Positions 54,905-64,000 of a DNA stretch of 64,000 nt are shown piece after piece. The first letter of the stretch is position 1. Every line of letters begins with the position of its first letter. Below the pieces are notes generated by a model. That model made no database searches. It saw nothing but the letters and a program-made list of their open reading frames with translations, and was not told the origin of the DNA. The position numbers and the translations under genes were made by a program. The DNA comes from Diphasiastrum complanatum (Eukaryota > Streptophyta > Lycopodiopsida > Lycopodiales > Lycopodiaceae). Location of the stretch: positions 47,176,184-47,240,183 of the forward strand of contig CM055109.1 in assembly GCA_029204225.1 (NCBI GenBank), written 5' to 3'.

Positions 54905-56880
54905 TCAAAGTTCAAACTCAACTGGAGACCCATTTATATTTATTGATGATTTATGTGTATATAGTGATATCAAGACACACCTGTAGCAGCTGAAATTAAC
55001 ATTGCAACGGTGTAGAGATACTTGTTTATCCCTTCATCCAGAGAAATGTTTTTTCGGAATGAAAGAAGGAATATTACTTGGACACAGGATATCTAACAGA
55101 GGAATAGAAGTCGACAAAGATAAAGTCGAGCTTACAAAGAATCTTCAGATACCAACCAATCCACGTGAACTAAGAGCTTTCTTAGGACATGTCGACTATT
55201 ATCGGAGATTTATTCAAAATCATGCTTCTATTGTTGCCTCTCTCACTTATCTACTCAAGAAACAAGTGGAATATTTGTGGACGAATGAACAGCAGAAAGC
55301 ATTCGAAGAACTTAAGCAAAGGTTGATCAATGCTCCTATTCTGAGACCACCCAACTGGGCTATTTTATTTCATAGTTATGTTGATGTTTCTGCATTTGCT
55401 ATTGGCGTCTGTCTGAGCCAGAAGGACGACCAGAAGAAGGATCATCCCATTTACTATGCGAGTCGACAGCTCAATGCCTCATAGAAGAATTATTCAGCTA
55501 CAGAAAGGCAAGCACTTGGCATGATTTTCACTGTTAAGAAATTTCCGCATTATTTGCTGGGATATGCATTTATTTTTCATGTTGATCACTATGCTCTTAA
55601 GTATCTTGTAAATAAACCAGATCTATCCGGACAAATTGCTTGATGGGTTCTACTTCTGCAGGAATTCACTTATCAAGTAGAACTTCGTCAAGGAAAGTAT
55701 CATACAAATGCTAATTATCTTTCGCGACTCAGCACTGGAAAAATTGAAGAACCAATTAATGATGATTTTCCAGATGAACATCTATTTGAAATTTCTTCCA
55801 CAAATTCGTTACATTCTGATATCATTACTTATCTCAAGGGTCAGATATATCTGGGTGGTTATGATTTGGAGCAAAAGACAGTTTTTCAACATAAGGTAGC
55901 ACCTTATACGATTATTAACAATGTTCTGTACAAGCTTGGTGCTGTTCATCAGCTACGAAGATGTCTCGAAACAGGTTGTTCAAGCCTTACATTCAGAAGA
56001 TGCTGGAGGACACTTTGCATTGAAGAATATTGCTAATAAGATATTGACCGCCAAATACTGGTGGCCAACCATGTTCAAGGATGTATCAAATTTTATTCGT
56101 TCGTGCGATCCATGCCAGAGATCTGGTAAGCCTACCAAAGCAATGAATTGGCTGTTGACACCAATCCTGCCTCTTGCACCATTTGAGAAGTGGGGGATTG
56201 ACTTTGTTGGTCCGATCAAACTTGTGACCCGACATACTAAATGTCGTTATATTCTAATTGCAACGGATTATGCTACAAAGAACGTTGAAGCAGAGGCGAC
56301 GAAACGAAACGATGCGAAAACTGTCGCGACGTTCTTATTCAAAAGTATACTCACAAGATATGGTTGTCCACTTGAACTAGTAAGTGACCGAGGTACACAT
56401 TTTCTAAATGACACTATACGGTTGCTGACAACATATTTTCTGATCAAACACAGAAAAACTACACCGTATAATCCAAAAGCAAACGGGTTGACAGAAAGAG
56501 CTAATGGAATTTTATGTAAGATCCTGAACAAAATTACTATTGCACATGCAACGGATTGGGATCAGAAACTACCATCAGTTCTCTGGGCTTATCGTAACAC
56601 AAAAAAAATTACGACGAAACAAACACCATATTTTCTTACGTATGGTATGCATCCTATTTTGCCTATTGAATTTGAGGTGAAAACTCTTTGTATTCAAGCT
56701 CAACGAACAGATGAAGACTGTATTAACGAAAGGTTGACCAATATTGAAGAACTAGCTGAAGCTCGTACAAATTCACATAAATTAACGGATGAAATCTAGG
56801 AACAAAAGAAGAAGAAGTATGAAAGTCGTATCAAAAATGTGATCTTAAAGCTGAGGAACACTGTACAAATCTCACCTTAA
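54905..56880 (+). pseudogene. Gypsy I pol: RT end, RNase H, integrase
   Basis: It starts near 54905 with FIDDLCVYSD, the RT catalytic block. Then come LHPEKCFFGMKEGILLGHRI and LRAFLGHVDYYRRFIQNHAS. RNase H follows with VDVSAFAIGVCLSQK, YYASRQLNAS, a TAG, and YSATERQALGM. The integrase finger is HSEDAGGHFALKNI..CDPCQRSGKP. The integrase core has WGIDFVGPIK, ELVSDRGTHFLNDT and TPYNPKANGLTERANG, the full D-D-E set. It ends near 56880 without a visible chromodomain or LTR. Stops near 55482 and 55641 and a frameshift near 55930 break it. It is a different lineage from Gypsy A. Confidence 0.86.
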
Positions 56881-57088
56881 AATTGTAGACATCTAATAGA
56901 AAAGGTCATTGATATACAACAATCCCAACCCATATCAAGCAGATCGTCTAATAGCTTTCAATTTGGTTTCAAAATCGCAACATGATTGTATATAATCCAT
57001 TTCTTGAAGGATTTCTCAAAATCCAGGCACACTTTCTCCACTTGGAAACAAATGCATTTTGTATGTCAATTTGCACTGCACCACCTAA

Positions 57089-57144
57089 GGGGAATCAAAC
57101 TCCAGACCTCAAGTGGGAGGAAAGGAGCCTTCACTAATGGACCA
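57089..57144 (-). repeat. Possible tRNA-derived SINE promoter boxes
   Basis: On the minus strand TGGTCCATTAGTGAAGG (57144-57128) resembles an A box and GGAGTTTGATTCCCC (57103-57089) a B box, at tRNA-like spacing. This is an internal RNA polymerase III promoter as in plant SINEs. Element limits are not visible. Confidence 0.4.
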
Positions 57145-57442
57145 CATTTTGCAATCTACTTGGAAAACATTGCAGGAACTAAGATAACGAATACAAATGT
57201 AAAAACCTTTCCATATCCAGCACAATTTTGTATGGAAGTTATTTGTTCACATATTTGAAATGGACATTAATGTTGCGTGCCCAATTTTTGAGAATTCTCA
57301 TGACATCAGAATTCCCGAAAAGCTAAACCTGCTTGAGATCAATGACAGTACAAACCAGAGCAAAGATAGAAGGGCAGAGAGAAGCGGGAAGAGAAGAAAG
57401 GATGAATTATCTATGATGGAGTCAGGTGCTGCTCAATGCGAA

Positions 57443-57865
57443 TGATCAGAAAAATCCCAAGGTGCCCAATTTGGGACCATGCTCTTATGGACTAGTTAAG
57501 CCCTAATCCTTCCCTAACCTGAATTGCTATTTAGACTAATCAGCATACCTAAAAATTGGGCCAGTTACCATAAAGGGCATGTCCTTACAGGACCCAGGTA
57601 CACTAATTTGCCCTAATCTCTAAAAGGCTGAGGGCCTCTAGGTAGTATATATGGGGCGGTCATTTAGTCAGTAGCTAGATTATTCATTCTAATGCTTCTC
57701 TTCTAATAGGTATTCATGGAGATCTCTTGTCTATGCTTAGCTACTGCTTGTAGGGCCCTGTTTAGCCAATGATCTTAGGTGATGCTTTTGATCATTCTTT
57801 GTACAACTATCATTTGCTGCATTTATGCTTCATTGATGTTAATATAAGTGATTGTATTCATAACA
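57443..57865 (+). repeat. 5' LTR of a Copia-type element (J)
   Basis: It ends ..TGTATTCATAACA and is followed by a primer site. The start at TGATCAGAAAAATCCC is a guess. No right LTR is found. Confidence 0.55.
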
Positions 57866-57877
57866 TGGTATCAGAGC
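57866..57877 (+). other. Primer-binding site of element J
   Basis: TGGTATCAGAGC directly after the LTR. Confidence 0.85.
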
Positions 57878-58550
57878 AATTTCTTGTCATCTGAAAAAAT
57901 AATTCTCCATCATCATCTTCCTCACTCATCGCTGCCCATCATCTTCTTCCTCTCATCACTGCCCACCACCAGCACTGCAGGTCCTTGACATAGGCCCAGG
58001 CATCATTGCACGCCCTCATCGCTGGCTGCCCACCTGCCCGCCCAACTGCCCAACCATGCCTGAAGAGTCGCCTGTTCACCCTCATTTTTTCCGCATGTCC
58101 ACCCTGTTACTTGCCTGCCTGCACCTTCCCACCTACCGCCCGCCTGCCTTTTTTCTGGCTTTTTCTGCCTATCCACCTAGCTGCCTATCTGCCTGTCTTG
58201 CCTTGCCTATCTGCCCGATTTTGGTCTGCCTACCCTTTTTTTGTTTCCTCCTGCTGCCCCTTTTGCTTGGCCCACTGCCTCCTTTCCGATTTGTTAATAT
58301 TTATCATGATTTGAATTTTGAGCTTTGTAATTTGTGTTTGAAGCTTTATCATTTATGGTCCGCTAATGATTATGAAATTGGACTTTGGCAATTTCCAGAG
58401 AGAGAGAGAGAGAGAGATTGTATAGTTATAGTTACTAGTATCTATTGTCATCAATCACGTATGTTCAATTGCATAAGTTTTTGCTTGTTGCTCAATGCTA
58501 CCAGACTACCGGTCTTGACTCTCAAATTTCAATACACAAACATGTAGAAA
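57878..58550 (+). other. Leader-like sequence of element J, no gag or pol
   Basis: The sequence is C/T-rich and gives proline/leucine/cysteine-rich frames without any known domain. A (GA)n run lies near 58400-58417. The element is probably truncated here. Confidence 0.4.
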
Positions 58551-59739
58551 GATCAATGGACATGTCACAAAGTTCGAAAAGAATATTTACTAGTAGTAGT
58601 ATATAAAGAGTTGTAAATAGTAGTTCAAAACCTGTTTCTGTAAGAACAGAAAGCCAAACTAGTACTGATAAAAATCACAAAAGAAAAAAAACAGTTTGAA
58701 CCTATTTCCAATTTGATCCAGATGAAAACTTTGGCATGAACAACTTCAATTGGTGCAATGAAGATATGTTGATCTTCTTCCTGGTACCATTGGTACTGCT
58801 ACTTCCCTTATGCCAGTCACTTCAGTTGCCACTATAATTCTAGCAATTCCTCTTGGTGCTTTGGTTGCAAATGTTTTCAATGATTTGCTTAGTCCTCACG
58901 TGGGCTCACATATGTCCTTGCCAGTGTCTGCTTCTTGCAGGTCCAGCTGATCGTAGCTCCACATAATATCGCACATCCACCAGTTATGATAATCGCAAAA
59001 GGTTACTACTGATAATTCACATCCTCGGAGTCCTTCAGGGTCCCCACTATAGCTTACATTCCAGCAGTGTTAAGAAGCCTTTCTAGTTCCTATTGATGGT
59101 TAGACAGCACTTTCTTATGGCATTCTTGGGCTATTAGATTGCCTTGGTGAATTATGGAATCATTCTAGTTTTTAATTTCTTGCAACTAACTCAGATACAT
59201 TAGCTTTACAGTGGTGTCATGTTGTCTAATGATTAGAGATACATTTACAGTTGATTTACTATGCTTTGTGGGGTTTTTTGTGTGTGGCTTTTGGAATACT
59301 TGTTGGGAAGACTGACGTCCTCCTCTTCAATATCTCCATTGGTGCATGCATTTTCTTTGTTTTGTCTATATTACGGGTAATTAGAGTATATTTAAGATAG
59401 TTTTAATTTAACAATTATTTAAAGTTGGCTATTACCAAAGCTATTGCTTGGGGCTTTCTTCGTTGATTTAGCATATCATTGATTAATCTTTTTTGAAGAT
59501 ATTGTGTTGTAGTTTTCTGTCAAGCATTGATCCTAGTTTTCTTAAATTAGTTCATGTACAAAAGCTTTTTATGATACAAAGAGCTGGAAGCCAAAAAAAA
59601 CGACCTTAGAATCTCATATGACATGGCTCAACATACAAAATATTGGATATTATCCACACTGACCCTGAAAGTAGCATGTTAGTAAGTAGTAACTTATAAT
59701 TTGTAACAATTTGTTTAGAATTTGAAACAAATCTAGTAG
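58551..59739. other. No gene recognised
   Basis: Around 58790-58900 a plus-strand frame reads MPVTSVATIILAIPLGALVA, hydrophobic and short. I cannot assign it. The rest shows no transposon or exon motif, and no CBL first exon. Confidence 0.4.
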
Positions 59740-60163
59740 CTACCAATGTTTTGCAGACCTTTTCGAGAAGCCTTTTCGCAACGAGTTCAAAACACGTTTG
59801 AAATGGGGAAGAATCGGCTCTGTCGGGAATGAAACAACGAAACATTTTTAGGGTTTTTTTTTTTGCCTTGGTTTATTCCTAGCCTTTCGTTAAAGGAAAA
59901 CCAACTGTTGCTTAAGTGTCTAGATAGTGATTATAGCTCTATACAGTGACAATATAACAATTGGTAATCGACACACTTATTCATTATTCTACTATTCCCT
60001 ACTAAGTTTTAACTAAAGTTTCATATGCCAAACTTTCACACACACACATGAGGAGTTTTTTTTTTGGCTCTAATTTAAAATTTGTTTCAAACGGTCCATT
60101 TGAAACCGACTTTTCGAAAAGGAGTTTAATTGAATGAAATGTGTTTCAATGAAACATTGGTAG
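59740..60163. mobile_element. MITE-like element with 12-bp terminal inverted repeats
   Basis: CTACCAATGTTT (59740-59751) is the exact inverse of AAACATTGGTAG (60152-60163), 424 bp overall. Inside are further GTTTGAAA/TTTCAAAC words and TTTTCGA motifs in both orientations near the ends. It has no coding capacity. I could not find a matching target duplication. Confidence 0.5.
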
Positions 60164-60189
60164 GTACTCATTTATCAATATGGATACAA

Positions 60190-60530
60190 CTTACAATTAG
60201 GTGTACCAATGATTTATTGTCTCCAATGAACTGATAAAAACCTGGTGGGGGCAAATCTCAAAATCTCCAAGCGCAAGCCCTACACATACTCCACAATCTG
60301 GTCTCTTCGTGACAAACCTCACCAAGAACCTTGTTGTATCAACAATGTCCTTGGTCAGTATTTTAGCGACGTCCTCGAAAAGGAGGTCTACGCAATGTGC
60401 AGCATATGGCGTCCAAAATCTATCGAGGTAGGATTCTTCAATGAGCCTCCCCATGGCAACACAATTCGCAGCAGCCGATGCAAACATGTACAATGCACAA
60501 GATTGGACAAGCAATTCATGAATCATAGAA
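60190..60530 (-). pseudogene. hAT transposase fragment (DUF659 region)
   Basis: The minus strand reads ANCVAMGRLIEESYLDRFWT and PYAAHCVDLLFEDVAKI, the block that follows VTDNASN in hAT transposases of the DUF659 type. The larger copy next door has NCVHMSHLLQQQYPAIVWTP. The fragment starts where that copy's end sequence lies (about 60530), which suggests that one hAT element inserted into another. Confidence 0.7.
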
Positions 60531-61845
60531 TCCGTGTACGGTTCACCACGGTTCTGAGAACCGTACAGTGAACCGTACGGTTCTCATGAATTTTTACCAG
60601 GAACCGTGGTGAACCGTACAGGTAACCCCAAAATAGCCCAAAAAAAATGCTTAAAAAATGCCAAAAAAATGCCAGAAAAAGCAGATTGTAGGGACTCCCT
60701 AAATAGTAAATAATAATCTAAATAACAACTAAATAAGGGAGTTTAGATTATTTAGTTCAAAATTCAAATTATTTAATGGCCTTTTTGAGTTTTTGGGGGT
60801 GGGCAAAAATAGCCCCAAAAAAGAGGCAAAAAGAAGGCCAAAAAAGTTGAAAAAATACCCAAATTGTTAAGAGAGAGAGGGAAACCGGGAGAGGGGGAGG
60901 CTATCATAGTAAACCATTTCATCAAATCCATCTGGAAAACAAGTGAGATGCTCTGTATATAATCTCATCATATAGAGCCCGCCACATACGGCTGGGGTCT
61001 GACCTCAAAAAAACACAGTGTGAATGGAACAAAAATGAACAACATGACAACATCTACAACATGTCCTCAAGATGCCTGTGTGGCATCCGGATCATCAAAA
61101 TCATCTAACTCATCCTCCTCTGTCACAGCCTAACTGAAGTCATGTAAAACCTCTCCCTCAATCTGTGTCCCTGACAAAGTGATGCGAGATGCACCTCTGC
61201 CAGAGCCACGCCCTCTACCTCTCTGAGAAGACCCCCAACCAGATCCTGGAGGCCTTCCTGGACGCCTCCGAGCTGGTGCTGTGGAAGCAAATGTAGTAGG
61301 AGGTACCGCTGATGCAAGACTGGGTGTGGCACGAGATACAGGCACCCTAAATGTAGGTGGAGTGTATGAATACGGTTGTATTGCAGGCTGGGCAAGGACA
61401 GCTCCTCGTGGATAGCAACCTGATGGGAGAAGGGGTCTATGAGTGGAACCCTCTGGCATGGCAGGAGTAGGCCATGGTGCAGCTGCTGTAAGATGAGGCC
61501 GAGGCTGTACACCAATCGGAAAAGCCGGTGTAACATGACAAGGTGGCCCAGGGAGGCGACGTGCAGGTGCAGGTGGTGGAATGTGAGGGCAGCTGTATAA
61601 GTGGATGCAACATTAGCCCTCGGCATGGGTATGGTGGAATCAGTGGGATCATCAACGCCTAGTAAACAATTTGAAGGCAACACCTCCAAAGGGTCCACAA
61701 TAGATGCAAGTTTGTCACTCAACCTTGCATTGGTGTTGCAAAAAACCAGCCGTGTCATCTGTGCAATAGAAAGGCGACTACGCCTTTTCGTGTGGATCAA
61801 TGAAAATGTGCTCCAGTTGCGCTCACATACACTGGAGGAACAATC

Positions 61846-61942
61846 CTATTGACAATCATAAAATTCAAAAAAGCGCATTAATTGATTTCATCCATTTAAC
61901 ACCCATTTTTAATCACATAGAATTTGGTGTGTAAAGAAATAC
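61846..61942 (-). other. Intron 2 of the hAT transposase
   Basis: The minus strand reads CTATCACAG/GTATTTC ... TTGTCAATAG/GATTGTTCC, 97 bp. Removing it joins LRVLSQ to the CSSSVCERNW motif. Confidence 0.8.
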
Positions 61943-62279
61943 CTGTGATAGCACTCGCAAGGCCAGCTTTTGTAGGCATGCAGAACCATAGAGGTTCCAC
62001 CGAGTCACCGCTCTCTCCCGCCTGCTGGGATTCAGCGCCTCGTGATGGCCAGACACACCAACCTGCCTCTTGAAGGCAATGTACTGTGTCTCAACAACAT
62101 CTATGTTAGTGAAGTGTCTGGCGGCTCCATCCAAGTATCTCAACCAATCCAAACCTAGCTCCATGTCTGATGTCTGCCACTCAGATAGCCACATGGGGTG
62201 CAACAGGTGGGCAACAGCGTGAATCGGCCTATGGAACCAATTCCACCTGCGCTCCCAGATGTCCCGCAACACCACCATC

Positions 62280-62408
62280 CTGTTTCACATAGTTAATGAC
62301 ATGTCAACGAATAAATCCGAAGATGTGAAGATTGGAGCAAACTTATTTCAATTACACTAGAGAGATTCCAAAACAACAAATGACTGACATGACCATCAAG
62401 TACCATAC
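62280..62408 (-). other. Intron 1 of the hAT transposase
   Basis: The minus strand reads GAGGACAG/GTATGG ... GTGAAACAG/GATGGTGG, 129 bp. Removing it joins HYFSEDR to MVVLRDIWERRW in frame. Confidence 0.8.
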
Positions 62409-64000
62409 CTGTCCTCGGAGAAATAATGCTGCTTTAGAAGCTGTCCAATCTTGTCCATGAACTCGTAGATAAGGTCCATAGTGTTGCCCTCACTGTCAAC
62501 TAACCGCAGAACATGGTAGAACGAACTCATCACAAATGTAATGCTCTCAGCCTGAGGCCAAAAATCCTCGTCAAATACAATCCTCAAAAATCTCAAACCA
62601 TCAGGCCTACTGGAGAAGGCAGCTCCCTAAATGCCGCACTAGTGGCCATGTGTCTGAGCTAATGTATGACTCTAATAAGCCTATGCATGACAATCAGGTC
62701 AACTGCAAAACGTGTGGGAGCTGGTTTCTTCATATCAAGTGAACTGAAGGTGCGGAATAGGTCGAGGGCACACCTCTTCCGAGTGATAAATGTCACCACG
62801 GCAAGCGCCATATCAGCTATCGTGCGGACCCAGGGCAAGCGACCAATATCCCCCAGTATAAGATCAATGCTATGTGCAGCACAGGGGGTCCATACAATAG
62901 CAGGGTACTGCTGCTGTAGCAAGTGAGACATGTGCACGCAATTACTTGCGTTGTCAGTGACAACCTGCACTACGTTGGCAAGGCCAACCTCCTCTATAAC
63001 CTCACTGATGATATCGAACATAAACTGTCCGTCAATGACCCCACCACCTCTACTAGTATCAATGGCCCAATAAAACATAGTGCCCATGCAGGAAGACACC
63101 AGTATGTTGATCACTTTGGCCGACGGCGGTTGTCACTCCAGCCATCAGACATGATCGAGCACCCATAACTCTCCCAGGCCTTCCTAAGAGGCATCATCTC
63201 TGTGGTGAGCTCCTCCACCCTGGATGTAAGGTGGGTGGTACGGACAGCCTCAGCCACGGGTGGCCTGAAGCGTGGACCTACAGCAGCAACTGTAGCTATA
63301 GCCCTCTTGAAGGGCTCCGTGTCAACAATGGGAAATGGCAAGTTCAGCTCATAGATCATGTTTGCCAAAGCCTGTTGGGCCTCTGCCTCGAGATGGGGCT
63401 GGAAAGACTCCCCCATGGACTGATGTCTATACTGGGAGCTGCGAGACGATGCCCTAGTGCGGTAAGCACCCCTACGAGGAGCAGGAGGTATGTCAGTGGC
63501 AAGCGGGTGCCGAGGCTGGGGGGGAAACTGGGCCTGAGGTGGCTGCTGCGGGGGATGCTAGGGCTGCTGAGATGGTGGTGAAGAAGCTCTAGAAGAACCA
63601 GCCTCACCATGCTGTCTATCATCACCATCCTCATCATCAGAGTCCAAATCATTCTGATGTGTGGGGAAAGTGGATGGTATGTCTTGGGTGTCTTGTGAGA
63701 GACCATCCGGTGCCGACTCAGAGCGAAGAAATCGGAATGTCTGCACTGGGCGAGTCATCTAAGTGACTGCAGGAGGACGCTGCGGAAATGCACCCACTGG
63801 AATAGATGCAGCAGGAGGGGCGGGACTTGGTGCAGTGGGCTGTGGTGGTGCGGTAGGAAGTGGTGCAATGGGCTGAGGAACGAGTGGTGGATGTGCATCA
63901 GGCTGCGAGGGAGGAGCAGGAACAGGAGGTGGGGGAGGATGTGGTGGTGGTGGACGAGGAGCTAGTGGATCCCGTGGGGTGGATGACACTACTGCATATA

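Larger units (their letters stand above)
61067..63989 (-). pseudogene. hAT transposase with DUF659, two introns, four TAG codons
   Basis: It starts MSSTPRDPLAPRPPPP with a proline-rich N-terminus. Then come LANMIYELNLPFPIVDTEPF, IMSDGWSDNRRR, INILVSSCMGTMFYWAIDTS and VVQVVTDNASNCVHM (DUF659). WTPCAAHSIDLILGDIGRLP, VFDEDFWPQAESI and YLDGAARHFTN follow, and the dimerisation part is LALRVLSQ/CSSSVCERNWSTFS then IHTKRRSRL. The tail has RRRPGRPPGSGWG, AT-hook-like, and ends EEDELDDFDDPDATQAS. Introns 62408-62280 (129 bp) and 61942-61846 (97 bp) have GT..AG borders and keep frame. In-frame TAGs are at 63761, 63560, 62661 and 61132. Frameshifts lie near 63114, 62610 and 61600. Confidence 0.8.
60531..64000 (-). 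mobile_element. hAT transposon with large transposase, 5' end outside window
   Basis: On the minus strand the transposase (from 63989 downwards) is followed by an AT-rich 3' region. The end at 60535-60625 holds at least six CCGTAC/GTACGG/CCGTGG words (GTACGGTTCACCACGGTTCT and so on). The upstream end and the BED finger usual in this group must lie beyond 64000. Internal lesions make it defective. Confidence 0.75.

Noticed and set aside
57260-57445. Plus-strand frame MDINVACPIFEN.. as a gene, or its minus strand as the 5' untranslated exon of CBL
   Set aside because: The minus strand is pyrimidine-rich with a possible donor, but no coding first exon follows it before 54318. The evidence is too thin for either call.
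58006-58547. Cysteine/proline-rich plus-strand frames as a secreted protein
   Set aside because: They lie just after an LTR and primer site in CT-rich leader sequence, have no signal or domain I recognise, and overlap in two frames with similar composition.
1-64000. CRISPR arrays, bacterial operons, tRNA or rRNA genes
   Set aside because: No regularly spaced repeats, no Shine-Dalgarno-linked gene clusters and no complete tRNA folds were seen. TGGTATCAGAGC matches are primer-binding sites next to LTRs.

Overview
The window looks like a piece of the nuclear genome of a large-genome land plant. It is dense with degenerate LTR retrotransposons (Copia and Gypsy), LINEs and hAT transposons. The one host gene I can recognise is split into very small exons by introns of up to about 20 kb. 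Such introns suit a fern or gymnosperm, but I cannot name the lineage from sequence alone. I see no bacterial or organellar signal and no conventional tRNA or rRNA gene.

Host gene. Four exons on the minus strand (54318-54236, 51230-51171, 31516-31408, 13735-13683) encode consecutive parts of a calcineurin B-like (CBL) calcium sensor. They run from just upstream of EF-hand 1 through EF-hand 3. All have GT..AG borders, compatible phases and no stops. The introns are about 3.0, 19.7 and 17.7 kb. The N-terminal exon was not found and may lie beyond base 64000. The exons for EF-hand 4 and the C-terminus were not found either and probably lie before base 1. Most of the window is then probably the inside of one gene, with transposons filling its introns.

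Layout. 1-12780: at least four LINE copies on the plus strand, most ending in CT microsatellite rather than poly(A). One LINE is split by a short, internally deleted LTR element with an exact 5-bp target duplication (5967-8081). A hAT deletion derivative lies at 2330-3720. 13907-18440: damaged Copia copy. 18441-20490: minus-strand Gypsy remnant. 20571-26345: plus-strand Gypsy with a chromodomain, whose reverse transcriptase segment is inverted. 26346-29400: minus-strand Gypsy fragments. 31612-33770: minus-strand LINE. 34530-43735: minus-strand Gypsy-like element with an odd open frame, split by a young, almost intact Copia (36264-41678) and a solo LTR (41831-42309). 43736-51090: a hAT-like repeat with a minisatellite, three Copia remnants and one Gypsy remnant. 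54905-56880: plus-strand Gypsy pol. 57443-58550: Copia LTR and leader. 59740-64000: a MITE, a hAT fragment and a larger hAT transposase with two introns.

Only the CBL exons look to be under selection. The Copia at 36264-41678 is the only element close to coding capacity; one in-frame TAG interrupts it.
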